Source: Dama dama
Taxonomy: Eukaryota > Chordata > Mammalia > Artiodactyla > Cervidae
Length of the DNA: 64,000 nt
Direction of reading: 5' to 3'
Assembly: GCF_033118175.1 (NCBI RefSeq)
Contig: NC_083701.1
Span: 12,295,501-12,359,500, forward strand
This document shows, piece by piece, positions 1 to 9,902 of the stretch. How positions within the stretch are numbered: position 1 is the stretch's first letter; the number at the start of each line of letters is the position of its first letter. Position numbers and translations under genes: made by a program. A model generated the notes under the pieces. It had not been told where the DNA came from and made no database searches. It saw only the letters and a list, made by a program, of their open reading frames with translations.

Positions 1-143
1 ATTCATTTGTCCATTCATTCAACAACTACTGTTTACATACTTACTATGTGTTCAGTGCAGATCTAAGCACTAGGGACACAGTGGTAAACAAAAAAGTCTC
101 TGCCTCAAGGTGCTGTCATTCTCAAGTAGAGGCAAACTGTAAA
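1..143 (-). repeat. L2 LINE 3' end, antisense
   Basis: The reverse complement follows the 3' end of L2, including the phrase corresponding to a size-graded 'age/category' tail. On the plus strand ATTCATTCAACAACTACTG is followed by TACTATGTG, then GGGACACAGTGGTAAACAA and a CTCTGCCTCAAGG block, the usual order of antisense L2. It is diverged and non-coding. Confidence 0.7.
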
Positions 144-144
144 C

Positions 145-315
145 CAGTGGTTCTCAAACTTTAGAAAGAATCTAAGTCTCCTGCAGGTGATTGTTAAAAC
201 ACAGATTTCTAAACACCTCACCTAGAGATTCTGATCTTCTAGCACTGGAATGGGGCCCAAGAATTTGCATTTCTAGTAAGTTTCCTGGCTCCATGGACCA
301 CAGTTTGAGAGCAAT
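145..315 (+). mobile_element. MER5A-like hAT (Charlie) non-autonomous DNA transposon
   Basis: It starts with CAGTGGTTCTCAAACTTT, runs through GTTAAAACACAGATTTCTAA, AGAGATTCTGAT and AAGAATTTGCATTTCTAGTA, and ends with GGACCACAGTTTGAGAGCA. This is the MER5A order from end to end, with the two ends as imperfect inverted repeats. No 8-bp TSD is convincing. Confidence 0.85.
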
Positions 316-737
316 ATAAATATATTGATGTAAACAAATCAACAAGTAAATGCATGATATAATGCCAGCTAGTGATAACTGCCCTGAAGAAAAATAATTC
401 AAGGAAAGGGACAGAATGATGCAGGGAGGTGGGTGCTGATACTTTAGGTCAGAGCATCAGAAAAGGCATTTTACTTGGCAGAGACCTGACTGAAGTTTTT
501 AGGTTTCTCACAAGAGCATCACATGACCAGTGGCAGCACATGCAGAAATCCTGGCAGGAAGTACTTTGGCCTGGCTGCAGTCATCCCATCCATTGTGTTC
601 TCAGGGTGATATATTCACCTGTCACTGCATGTAACTTAGAGTATGGCTGGATCCATTTTGTGTTTTAGAACTTTGTGGCAGGAACAGTGCCATTTTCATA
701 CTTGAATCCCCCAAATCCTACTAATGAGAAGTTGCTC
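316..737. other. Unassigned DNA
   Basis: I recognise no repeat, gene or structural feature. Short open frames in this stretch show no protein family. Confidence 0.5.
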
Positions 738-935
738 ATTAAATGAGCCAGGCACCATTGGAATGGCTTCACAGCAATTGACTCATTTCATCCTCATATA
801 AACTACCCAAAGCATGACTTGTTATTATCTTCATTTTACAGATGAAGGAATTGAGCCACAGAGAGGTTAAATAATTTGCTTAGGAACACGGAGATAGGAA
901 GTAGCAGTACGAGGATTTCAGCACATCTCTCATAG
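738..935 (-). repeat. MIR SINE, antisense
   Basis: Antisense MIR core: GAGCCAGGCACC, TCATTTCATCCTCATATAA, TTCATTTTACAGATGAAGGA and CCACAGAGAGGTTAAATAA occur in the expected order. It is strongly diverged, as expected for this family. Confidence 0.8.
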
Positions 936-1906
936 AAACTGGATGGATAAATGAATGAATGGATGTGAAATGAATGTTAAAATTGAGCCAAGAAGAGCTA
1001 TCAACTGGCTTCTATATTTTAAGATAGGATCTGTAACCAATTGGAGTTGAAATGCTGATGTTTGCCCAGTAGATGAGGAGGAGCCCAGTAGATCAGAGGA
1101 GCAGCCCAGGTAGGGGAAGGTGTAAGGTGGCCAGGTCTAGAAGGAATATGCTCAGGTGTGTTAAAGAGGTTTGCTTGGACAGGTACAGGCTCCCTCCATT
1201 GTGAAAGCAGGATGTGCCATTGGTAGCTGGAGGGCAGGAGAAAATGCACTCAGCAAACCCCTTCCTCTCAAGGGATCCTGACAAGTTGTGTTTTAATCTA
1301 ATTAATACATTCAGGAAGTTGGGCCATGAGGAATGTGATTATTTAATTGTTTTGTTCAAAGAGTATGAAGCAGGCTATTAGTCTGGGGTCATGACTCTAA
1401 GGTTCATTTCAGGTTATTACCTAGGAGGGTCTTGGAACAAGAGTGGCTGATTGATTCTTTCCCCGCTGTTATCCTCATTAATTTACAAAGATTCATTGTG
1501 TTGGTGCTAATTTGCAGAGCCTGGAATGAAATGTAAAACAGATTCAGACTGATAAGAACTGATTCGTATCTGCTATTCTATCTTGTTTCTTCCCCTACAT
1601 ATTCCCTTCTAAAGATTTTCAGGTACATGAATTTCTAGTTTGATTATAATCAACTCTTTTCCCACATGACAAATATTGTCTCTAATGAGTAAGCACTGAG
1701 CAGGAAGTAGACATAGGGCATTTTAATTTCAACCCAGCAAAACCTTGGCTTTCCCATTATTCTCCCTATAACCCCGGAGAAATTACCTAACCTTTGTTGC
1801 TTGGATTCCTCTTCTGGAAATCTAGATAATAAAATGCAAGTCTGAACACTTTCAACACACACACCCCCATTAACATTTCTAAATGACTCCCATGACCTGG
1901 AAGTCA
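936..1906. other. Unassigned DNA
   Basis: About 1 kb without a repeat I can name. The small open frames on the minus strand (1019-1284 and 1650-1907) overlap in different frames and resemble no protein family, so they are treated as chance. Confidence 0.5.
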
Positions 1907-2058
1907 TGGTTAAAGCTCGATGCTTCCCAAGCCTTCATGATTTGGCTTCAACTTATTTTCCAGTCTCATTCTGCCACTGACTGGCAAGTGTTTTTTGTTC
2001 CGTTGTATTAAATGGCGTTCTGTGTTTGGGCTACTTTTTCTCTGGCAAATCTTGCCCT

Positions 2059-2061
<3 letters not shown>

Positions 2062-2092
<31 letters not shown>
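2062..2092. repeat. (TG)n microsatellite
   Basis: About 15 uninterrupted TG units lie immediately 5' of the antisense Bov-tA. This is the complement of the CA-rich tail found at the 3' end of many Bov-tA copies, so it was probably seeded by the SINE. Confidence 0.95.
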
Positions 2093-2094
<2 letters not shown>

Positions 2095-2293
2095 ACGCTC
2101 AGTCATGTCTGACTCTTTGTGACCCCATGGACTACAGCCTACCAGGCTCCTCTCTCCTTGGGGTCATCCCAGCAATAACACTGGAGTGAGTTGCCACTTC
2201 CTTCTCCAGAGGATCTTCCTGACCCAGGGATCGAACCCATGTCTCCTGTATTGCACGAGAATTCTTTTACAGCTGAGCCATTGGGGAAGTCCT
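2093..2293 (-). mobile_element. Bov-tA SINE, antisense
   Basis: Landmarks in order are GCTCAGTCATGTCTGACTC, TTGTGACCCCATGGACTAC, CTTCTCCAGAGGATCTTCC, GGGATCGAACCCATGTCTCC and GGGAAGTCC. The GATCGAACCC segment is the complement of the pol III B-box region inherited from its tRNA ancestor. The copy is full length apart from the variable tail. Confidence 0.93.
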
Positions 2294-2518
2294 AGTTGCC
2301 AAAATATTTTTCTTCATTTAACCTATCATCAGTTTTGTGAAGCTTTTCTGGCTCCAATAGACAAATTGCCCCACATCTTATGTGTATCCTTGGTTCCTCC
2401 ATTAACACTTGCCATATTTTATTGTAATTATTTTTCTAAATGCATATTTGTCATTTTTATCAGTGTGTGTGTATATATACACCCTCCACTCCACTGTGAA
2501 CTTGAGACACAGGAGTAG

Positions 2519-2685
2519 ATCACAGCTTCAGTTCAGTTCAGTTCAGTTGCTCAGTTGTGTCCGACTCTTTGCGACCCCGTGAAATGCAGCACGCCAGGCC
2601 TCCCTGTCCATCACCAACTCCTGGAATTTACTCAGACTCATGTCCATCGAGTCGGTGATGCCATCCAGACATCTCATCACAGCTT
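2519..2685 (-). mobile_element. Short BovB-derived element (Bov-A2-like) with 10-bp TSD
   Basis: The TTCAGTTCAGTTCAG tail, GCTCAGTTGTGTCCGACTC, CACGCCAGGCCTCCCTGTCC and GTCGGTGATGCCATCC match the antisense 3' end of BovB. ATCACAGCTT flanks it perfectly at 2519-2528 and 2676-2685, so the insert is 2529-2675. It is a heavily 5'-truncated copy without poly(A), as usual for RTE elements. Confidence 0.9.
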
Positions 2686-2955
2686 AGGTAGTCCTATATC
2701 CCAAATAACTAACAACTGACTGCAGTAACAGTAATTTAACATATGTTGATTCAGGAATAAATGAAATAATATATCAGGCCTGTTTGACATCTTAGATTAT
2801 GATGACCAAATCATATATTAAATACTAAAGCTCTTTTTAAACCCCAAACTATACAACAGTGTGCCTGTGTAAGGAATCATTTATTGAAGTGTCCCCGAAT
2901 CATTTTCTAACTCCATTTTGATCATGTAGTCTTAAATATTTTCTCTTTTATGTCA
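2686..2955. other. Unassigned DNA
   Basis: AT-rich DNA with no recognised repeat or gene. Confidence 0.5.
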
Positions 2956-3065
2956 GAAACAGTCACACATTCATTCAACCAATAAATATATCCACCAAGC
3001 TACATAGCAGACACTGGAGAATGGAAATAACAGAAAAGTGGCCCCAAGCCTTGTGGATATCAGAG
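2956..3065 (-). repeat. L2 LINE 3' end, antisense, degraded
   Basis: CACATTCATTCAACCAATAA, GCAGACACTGGAGAATGGAA and AGTGGCCCCAAGCC follow the antisense L2 3' order (tail, size statement, later block). It is poorly preserved. Confidence 0.5.
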
Positions 3066-4914
3066 TCACAATGGATGAGGCTTGAGAAATTCCCTCAGGT
3101 TTGGGCTGAGTGGTTTCTCACTTCAGTGCCTGTCCTGTCATGCCTTCTCCCTTGGACTCTCTTCTGGGTCTGATGCTTTGATACATGGTTAGTTAGATCT
3201 TGTACCTGAACCTTTCCTTTGATCCATGGTTGGCGAGATCTTGCACCTGAACCTTTTGTTTCTTTGCATGGCAGTGATGGCTGCAGGCTTTTCTTTCACA
3301 ATGCCCCCACCCCTACCCCAGCTGGGGAGGATAGCAGACTGTTTTCTGGACCAATTGGCCTAAATAAATAAATAAATTCTAGCTGCTGGGGCTACAGAGA
3401 AAAATGCAGAGTGAACCGGTTCTTCAGAGGTTTCAGCCTGGGACCCTGTTGGTCTAGGTTCACTGATTGCATTTTATCCTTTCCCTTTCAATTCCCACAT
3501 AGTACCAAAATCCAGTCAAGGTATTTGATGTAGAATGTTTTGCATTTCCCTTAATGAACAGTAAGAAATACAGTGAGAAAAGCAACCTGAACATTTCCAA
3601 CCCCACCTCCCCGGTTCAGGTCTCTAGTTTCTTTTCTGCAAGAGATGCTTTGTTTCCATGATCACTGGTAACTGCTATGAATTTCTTCACTCAAAATTGT
3701 CCAATTCAGCAACTCACTAGCCTTAACTACTCTGGCTATGGCAGCCTCTGGCTATAGTGGGTTTTGTCTGTCAGTGGCAGCCTCTGACAAAGTGGTTTCT
3801 GATGATGATTTTTGTGAAAAGTGGTCTGTCTTTCATTGCCTCAGCCTTGCCTCTGCTCTCCCCCATCACCTCTATTGGAAAGTTATGGAGAGAAGGAGGT
3901 AGGGAGAGATGAGGGGTCAAATCTGTTACTTTTTATAGAGCTGGAGTGAGAATAATTTCCTGTGAAAGCCAAGGACATTCTTTCATTAGTTTTGCTTCCT
4001 GTTCTGGGTCTTATATGCTTGGTGATTTTCTTTCTTTTTTTTCCTTTTGGAACTTCTATGAGCCAGTTTCCTGTGCCCGAGGCTGGTGAGCGATAGAGTT
4101 TTATGAGTTTGGCCCACCTACTCGGCAGTGAGCCTGGGGACAGGGATGAATGAATGGAAGTGAGCCGCCTAAGCCATCCCTAAATATTTTGGATAGGAGT
4201 TCAAAAGACAAGTCTTAAATAAATATTCTGGGAAGCAGCCAATCACAGAATTTTAGGGTTCAGGAAGACTCAGTGCGGGGGAATATATTTCAACTTCCTG
4301 CCCCTTGGATTTAAATGTCAGTCTTCCAAAAATTGCTCATTTGTACATTAATCAGTGTTAAAGAGTCGGCTGTGTGCTGCACTTTGTTCTGGGTGCTGGA
4401 TGGATCAGGCAATGACCAGAAACACAACTCAGATGGATTTAAGCAGAAATGTATTGCCCCATGTAAGAGTCAGGGTTGTCTAGCTTCAGGCGAGGCTGGA
4501 TCCACATGTTCAGTATCTTTAGGAATCCACCTCTTTCTCTGTATCTCAGAATTGAATTTCTTTATTAGCTTTATTCTTATAAAGCTTTTGCTTAAGACTT
4601 TTGCTACTTGATAACCACATGGCCACAGGCAATTGCAGGCTTACATTCTCTCAGCTTTAATCTCACTGAGAAAAGGCTTTCTCTTGCCCAATACTTCCAG
4701 AAAACACCCTATACCTGCTTCTCGTGAACTCAGAATAGATCTTGCATTCCATCCTGAGCTGGTCACTATGGCTTTGCATGGCCAGACTTATGCCAATCCC
4801 TATAAGAGCAGGGAAATGATATTAGTGCTACCTTAATCACTTGACGTGAGATGGAAGGGAAAAAGAAATCCAAGTTGTCTAACCGGAGGAAAAAGAGAGT
4901 ACAGCATAAAAACA
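3066..4914. other. Unassigned DNA with a local tandem duplication
   Basis: About 1.85 kb with no interspersed repeat I can name. It contains the 41-bp duplication at 3180-3258 and an (AAAT)n run at about 3361-3378. Open frames at 4315-4611 and 4633-4836 lack any recognisable domain and I do not call them genes. Confidence 0.5.
3180..3258. repeat. Two-copy 41-bp tandem repeat
   Basis: GATACATGGTTAGTTAGATC begins copy one at 3180 and GATCCATGGTTGGCGAGATC begins copy two at 3221. Both continue with TTG(T/C)ACCTGAACCTTT. The copies differ at a handful of positions, so the duplication is not recent. Confidence 0.85.
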
Positions 4915-4985
4915 TGTCCACTTTAATAATGAAGAAATTGGCTAAATGATAGTAATCAACTTGCACAAGCTCATAGAGCTAGCAT
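4915..4985 (-). repeat. MIR fragment, antisense
   Basis: CCACTTTAATAATGAAGAAA, TCAACTTGCACAAGCTCATA and GAGCTAG match the antisense MIR core (threshold phrase, 'ACTTGCCCAAGGTCA' region, 'AGCTAG'). Confidence 0.55.
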
Positions 4986-5105
4986 GATACATTTTTTTAA
5001 AATGACTCTCAAATCCAGATTTTGTAAATATGAGATAAGTCCCCTTTTTCTGGTTCAAATGTTTGTACTTTTTTCCTCACTCAAGCATTCATCATGCATT
5101 TCAGT

Positions 5106-5409
5106 TGTGTGAAAATGAAAGTCACTCAGTCGTGTCCGACTCTTTGTGACCCCATGGACCCATACAGTCCATGGAACTCTCCAGGCCAGAATCCTGGAGG
5201 GGTAACCATTCCCTTTCTCCAGGGGATCTTCCCAACACAGGGATTGAACCCAGGTATCCTACATTGCAGGAGCCAGCATGGAAGCCTAAGAATACTGGAG
5301 TGGGTAGCCTATCCCTCTTCCAGCAGATCATCCCAACCCAGGAATTGAACCAGGGTCTTCTGCATTGCAGGTCAATTCTTTACCAGCTGAGCTACGAGGG
5401 AAGGTGTGT
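5106..5409 (-). mobile_element. Long Bov-tA-type SINE with internal duplication, antisense
   Basis: GAAAGTCACTCAGTCGTGTC, CCATGGAACTCTCCAGGCC and CAGGGGATCTTCCCAACAC mark the antisense Bov-tA body. A second, diverged copy of the 5' half follows about 100 bp later (AGCAGATCATCCCAACCCAG, then GAGCTACGAGGGAAG). TGTGTGAAA occurs at 5106-5114 and 5405-5413 as a possible 9-bp TSD, but it is low complexity. Confidence 0.88.
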
Positions 5410-5727
5410 GAAAGGTAGACTTCAACAATGGCCTCCAGTGATGTTCAGCTCCTGGTGTTCACACTTTAATGTAATTTCCTTGACTTCAGTACGAGTTGAA
5501 TCCAGAGACATATTTCTAACCAACAGAATATGGCAAAGGTACTAGGCTTTCAATTTTATGCTTTGGATAAAAAAGATTGTTATTTCCATTTGGCTAGCAG
5601 ATTATCTTTCTGTTCTTGTCTTTGCTGAAACCAGCTGTTATGTTGAAGAAGCCTGCATGACAAGGAACTGAGGGTAACCACTAGTTAACAACTAGTAGAA
5701 AATAGAGGCCCTTGGTCTAACACAATG
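5410..5727 (+). mobile_element. Old MaLR-type LTR fragment (MLT1-like)
   Basis: TTTCTAACCAACAGAATATG, CAGCTGTTATGTTGAAGAAG and GACAAGGAACTGAGGGTAAC run in the order of a sense MLT1-like LTR. It is decayed, has no coding sequence, and stops abruptly where a different LTR begins. The exact subfamily is not resolved. Confidence 0.6.
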
Positions 5728-6062
5728 AACATTTAAATTAACAGAGTCAATAAAGCCAGTTGCCCTTCCTAATGAGGGTGAGCCTCATCCAATCAGTTGA
5801 AGGTCTGGCTAGAAGAAAAAGGTTGACCCATACTCCAGACTGGAACATCCACTCGTTTCTCTGCTTTCAGATTCAAACTGAAATGTTAGCACTTCCTGGG
5901 TCTTGAGTCTGCCAGTCTTATGGTGGTAATTACACCATCAGCTCTCTTAGTTCTCAGGACTTTTCAGACTGGAAATAAACTAATGGCTTTTCTGAGTCTC
6001 CAGGCTGCTGACTCACTCTGCAGATTTAAAAATTTGCTCACTTTAATAATTATAGGAGCCAA
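5728..6062 (+). mobile_element. Second old LTR fragment, family unresolved
   Basis: ATTTAAATTAACAGAGTCAA, TTGCCCTTCCTAATGAGGGT, CCTCATCCAATCAGTTGAAG and AATTACACCATCAGCTCTC belong to the same LTR type that lies antisense at 32271-32733. It ends near GGAGCCAATCTCTTATTG. It is non-coding and ancient. Confidence 0.6.
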
Positions 6063-6145
6063 TCTCTTATTGTTAACCTCTTTCTCTCTATATGTACACA
6101 CACACATACAAACACATTATACATATGTACGCATGTATATACAAA
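6063..6145. repeat. CA/TA-rich simple sequence
   Basis: CTCTCTATATGTACACACAC and related dinucleotide runs. This is the low-complexity 3' end typical of the preceding LTR type, expanded here. Confidence 0.75.
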
Positions 6146-6179
6146 ATTCTGAATGATTTTATTTGATGAAAATCATTAT

Positions 6180-6327
6180 TTTAAACACCACGTGTGCTCA
6201 CTCTCTCAGTCGTGTCCAACTCGTTGCCACCCCATGGACTGTAGCCTGCCAGACTCCTCTGTCCATGGGATTTTCCAGACAAGAGTACTGGAGTGGGATG
6301 CCATTTTCTACTCCAGTTTAAATACCA
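6180..6327 (-). mobile_element. Truncated Bov-tA SINE, antisense, with TSD
   Basis: CTCTCAGTCGTGTCCAACTC, CCATGGACTGTAGCCTGCC and GTACTGGAGTGGGATGCC are Bov-tA. The copy is cut at the CTCCAG block, so the SINE's 5' half is missing. TTTAAACACCA at 6180-6190 and TTTAAATACCA at 6317-6327 form an 11-bp TSD with one mismatch. Confidence 0.9.
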
Positions 6328-7452
6328 TCCTTGCTTATTTTTCTTACTGATGAAAGAGGAGGGTTAATTCATATTTTAGTATACAATTGCCATGATCTCT
6401 CCCAACAGAAAAGCTTCAGAGTAGAATAGAAGAGAAGGTAAAACAAGGAGGATAGCTGTGAACTGCTCCTTGAATTCTTAGGTGTGGTGTCTTTTCATTT
6501 ACTGAAGTCAACTTCTTCCTACTTAATATACTTCTAAAAGTATCAAACTAGTGATAAATGCCATTCCATTTTTCTTGTCACAAATACTTGGCCAGGAAAG
6601 AAAAAAAAAAAAGATTTACACAGAGCAGCTAAAGTCAAATTCATAAATAATAATGTTTTAAAAGTTTAGTTATTTCTATTCCACACAATAGCAAATACCT
6701 ACATTATTCATTTTTGAGTTGATCTTATCTGAATTCTCACACTTTCCTCTGGGTTGGGGAGAATAAAAAAGCATGCCTTGTCTTGAAAACATACCTTGCT
6801 TAAAAAGGCAGTTGATTCCTCTGGGAACATGTGTCATGTGATGTTGCTATGTTTCAAAAGACAGACTCAAATAATAAGTCTATTGATTCCCCTTATTTAT
6901 CCTACTAATGGTCATTACGAATGCCATATAAACAGATTTGTTCTTCTCACATGAAATTACTGGGAAAAGAGGATCAGGAATTCAGATTTCTCCTTTGAGA
7001 TGATAAGTCTAAGAAAAGAAAAAAAAAAAAAAAAAACATTGAAAATTCTTTAACTCTATAACTATAATTACTGGCCTAAATTCTACTTTTAAAATTTAAA
7101 GACTCAGCAGCTTTTGTTGATTTTGGAGGGGGATGGGAGCATAAATATTTAAACCACTAAAACAATTTGCATTTGCTTCATTCCAGACTACCTCAAATTT
7201 AGTGAGAAAGACATAATAAGGAAACCAAAAATGTGTGGAAACCTGGAGAAAGGCAGTGAGGTGAGAGACTATTGCAATGAGTGGACTGCTCAGTGCTGGT
7301 TGGAATTATACAAAGAAAATCTGGAAATGTGAAACTCAGTGTCTTAGAGAAAACGTCTGAAACTAAGTGACAAAAGATGTAGGTCTTTAGCTGAATTTTA
7401 GTTATTTACTAGCTCTGGTATGGACTTGATATCCTCAAACATTTAAACCATG
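6328..7452. other. Unassigned AT-rich DNA
   Basis: There are two A-runs (about 6600-6613 and 7018-7037) but I see no recognisable retroelement body attached to either. No protein-like frame is present. Confidence 0.5.
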
Positions 7453-7596
7453 TGGAAGATCCCCTGCAGGAGGGCATGGAAATTCACTCCAGTATGCTTG
7501 CCTGGAGAATCCCATGAAAAGAGGAGCCTGGTGGGCTACAGTCATAGGGTCTCAAGGAGTCGGGCACGACTGAGGTGAGTTAGCACACACACATTT
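7453..7596 (+). mobile_element. 5'-truncated Bov-tA SINE with CA tail
   Basis: GGAAGATCCCCTGCAGGAGG, GGAGAATCCCATGAAAAGAG, AGCCTGGTGGGCTACAGTC and GGAGTCGGGCACGACTGAGG are the sense 3' two thirds of Bov-tA, ending in GTTAGCACACACACA. The CA tail is interrupted by the BovB that follows and resumes at 7952. Confidence 0.9.
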
Positions 7597-7951
7597 GAAC
7601 TATGGTGCTGGAGAAGACTCTAGAGAGTCCCTTGGACAGCAAGGAGATCAAACCAGTCAATCCTAAAGGAAATCAACCCTGAATATTCATTAGAAGGACT
7701 GATGCTGAAGCTCCAATACTTTGACAAACTGATGCAAAGAGCCGGCTCACTGGAAACAACCCTGATGCTGGGAAAGATTGGGGGCAGGAGGAGAAGGGGA
7801 CGACAGAGGATGAGATGGTTGGATGACATCACCAACTCAACGGACATGAGTTTGAGCAAACTCTTGGAGATGGTGAAGGACAGGGGAGCCTGGTGTGCTG
7901 CAGCCCATGGGGTCACAAAGAATTAGATACAACTTAGTGACTGAACAACAA
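7597..7951 (+). mobile_element. BovB LINE 3' end
   Basis: GGAGAAGACTCTAGAGAGTC, GGACTGATGCTGAAGCTCC, GGGGGCAGGAGGAGAAGGGG and GTGACTGAACAACAA are the 3' part of BovB in sense orientation. The frame 7702-7926 encodes the C-terminal tail (GKIGGRRRRGRQRMRWLDD). It is a heavily 5'-truncated copy set inside the CA tail of a Bov-tA. Confidence 0.93.
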
Positions 7952-8008
7952 TTACACACACACACACAGACACACACATGGGTTTATACACACACACACA
8001 TAGAACTC
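7952..8008. repeat. (CA)n microsatellite, interrupted
   Basis: CA runs broken by CAGACACAC and TGGGTTTAT. They continue the tail of the Bov-tA that ends at about 7596. Confidence 0.9.
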
Positions 8009-8119
8009 TTTCTATATTTGTTATCCACACCTCAACAGATGAGTGCCAAATAAAATCACGAATGTGAATGTGTCTGGTAAATTCAACTCAGGGGCTATAA
8101 CTGATGTCGAGAATTTAAA

Positions 8120-8359
8120 GAAGACAATCCTAGGGACTTCCTTGGTGGTCCAGTGGTTAGGAATCCACTTTCCAATGAAGGGGATGAGGTTTCAAACCCC
8201 AGTCAGGGAACAAAGATACCACATACTGCTGGGCAACTGAGCCCATGTGCCACAACCAGAGAGAAGCCTGTGTGATGCAAGAGGAGCCCATGAGCTGCAG
8301 TTAAGATCTGATGCAGCCAAAATAAATCAACAAATGCTCTAAAAAATGAAGACCATCCT
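8120..8359 (+). mobile_element. CHR-type tRNA-derived SINE with 12-bp TSD
   Basis: The head GGGACTTCCTTGGTGGTCCA is followed by GTGGTTAGGAATCC, ACCCCAGTCAGGGAAC, the GCAACTGAGCCCATGTGCC block and a CCAAAATAAATC tail, the layout of CHR SINEs. GAAGACAATCCT (8120-8131) and GAAGACCATCCT (8348-8359) are TSDs with one mismatch. Confidence 0.9.
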
Positions 8360-8805
8360 GGCAGGACCTGTGCCAAGCATGTAAGTCCTGGGAGATGGGA
8401 GAAGACAGACATGAGAGGGGTTCAGTTTGATTCAGTTCAGTTGCTCAGTCATGTCTGACTCTTTGCAACCCCATGGACTATAGCACGCCAGGCCTCCCTG
8501 TCCATCACAAACTCCTGGAGCCTACACAAACTCATGTCCATCATGTCCTTGATGCCATCCAACCATCTCACCCTCTCTTGTCCCCTTCTCCTCACACCTT
8601 TAATCTGTCCCAGCATCAGGGTATTTTCAAATGAGTCAACTCTTCACATGAGGTGGCCAAAGTATTGGAGTTTCAGCTTTAGCATCAGTCCTTGCAATGA
8701 ACATTCAGGACTGATCTTCTTTAGGATGGACTGGTTGGATCTCCTTGCAGTCCAAGTGTCTCTCAAGAGTCTTCTCCAACACCACAGTTCAAAAGAATCA
8801 ATTCT

Positions 8806-9018
8806 TCAGCACTCAGCTTTCTTTAGAGTCCAACTCTCACATCCATACATAACTACTGGAAAAACCATAGCTTTGACTAGACAGACCTTTGTTGGCAAAG
8901 TAATGTCTCTGCTTTTTAATATACTGTCTAGGTTGGTCATAACTTTTCTTCCAAGGAGTAAGCGTCTTTTAATTGCATGACTGCAGTCACCATCTGCAGT
9001 GACTTTGGAGTCCCCCAA
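8806..9018 (-). pseudogene. BovB C-terminal (post-RT) fragment
   Basis: A 70-residue frame reading RRLLLGRKVMTNLDSILKSR, then LPTKVCLVKAMVFPVVMYGC. This is the conserved region just after the RT in BovB. It ends shortly after the CESW motif because of a disabling mutation. It belongs to the element at 8411-10868. Confidence 0.9.
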
Positions 9019-9092
9019 AAGTAAAGTCTCTCACTATTTACATCATTTCCCCATCTATTTGCCATGAAGTGATGGGACCAGATGCCATGACC

Positions 9093-9638
9093 TTAGTTTT
9101 CTGAATGTTGAGCTTTAAGCCAACTTCTTAACTCTCCTCTTTCACTTTCGTCAAGAGACTCTTTCTTTAGTTCTTCTTCGCTCTTTGCCATAAGAGTGGT
9201 GTCATCTGCATATCTGAGGTTATTGATATTTCTCCCGGCAATCTTGATTCCAGCTTGTGCTTCATCTAGTCCAGCATTTTGCATGATGCACTCTGCATAT
9301 AAGTTAAATAAGCAGGGTGAAAATATACAGCCTTGATGTACTCTTTTCCTGATTTGGAACCAGTCTGTTGTTCCATGTCTAGTTCTAACTGTTACTTCTT
9401 GATCTGAATACAGATTTCTCAGGAGGCAGCTCAGGTGGTCTGGTATTCCCATCTCTTGAAGAATTTTCCACAGTTTGTTGTGATCCACACAATCAAAGGC
9501 TTTGGCATAGTCAATAAAACAAAAGTAGATGTTTTTCTGGAACTCTCTTGCTTTTTTTGATGATCCAGCAGATGTTGGCAATTTGATCTCTGGTTGCTCT
9601 GCCTTTTCGAAAACCAGCTTGAACATCTGGAACTTCAC
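9093..9638 (-). pseudogene. BovB reverse transcriptase fragment
   Basis: A 181-residue frame covering the palm of an RTE-clade reverse transcriptase. FIDYAKAFDCVDHNKLWK carries the first catalytic Asp, QGCIFSPCLFNLY is the 'QG...SP' motif, and NLRYADDTTLMA contains an intact YADD box. The frame breaks soon after the YADD region and on the N-terminal side. In a live element this enzyme copies RNA at a nicked target; here it is a fragment of a much longer ORF and cannot work alone. Confidence 0.95.
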
Positions 9639-9902
9639 GGTTCACATATTGTTGAAGCCTGGCTTGGAGAATTTTGAGCACTACTTTGCTAGTGTGTGAG
9701 ATGAGTGCAATTGTGCAGCAGTTTGAACATTCTTTGGCATTCCCTTTCTTTGGGAATGGAATGAAAACTGACCTTTTCCAGTCCTATGGCCACTGCAGAG
9801 TTTTCCAAATTTGCTGACGTATTGAATGCAGCACTTTCACAGCATCATTTTTTAAGATTTGAAATAGGTCAACTGGAATTCCATCACCTCCACTAGCTTT
9901 GT

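Larger units (their letters stand above)
1907..2518 (+). repeat. L2-like LINE fragment, split by a Bov-tA SINE
   Basis: The text from GCCTTCATGATTTGGCTTCA to CTCATTCTGCCACTGACTGG, and after the SINE GCCATATTTTATTGTAATTA to CCACTGTGAACTTGAGACA, resembles the sense 3' part of L2 in order and spacing. Positions 2062-2293 are a later insertion. Divergence is high, so the family is tentative. Confidence 0.45.

Noticed and set aside
2528..2545. TTCAG tandem repeat as a separate satellite
   Set aside because: It is the normal 3' end of BovB-derived elements in antisense and has only about three to four units.
8534..8980. 148-residue plus-strand frame as a gene
   Set aside because: It is antisense to the BovB at 8411-10868 and nearly repeats the frames at 46516-47004 and 61859-62458.
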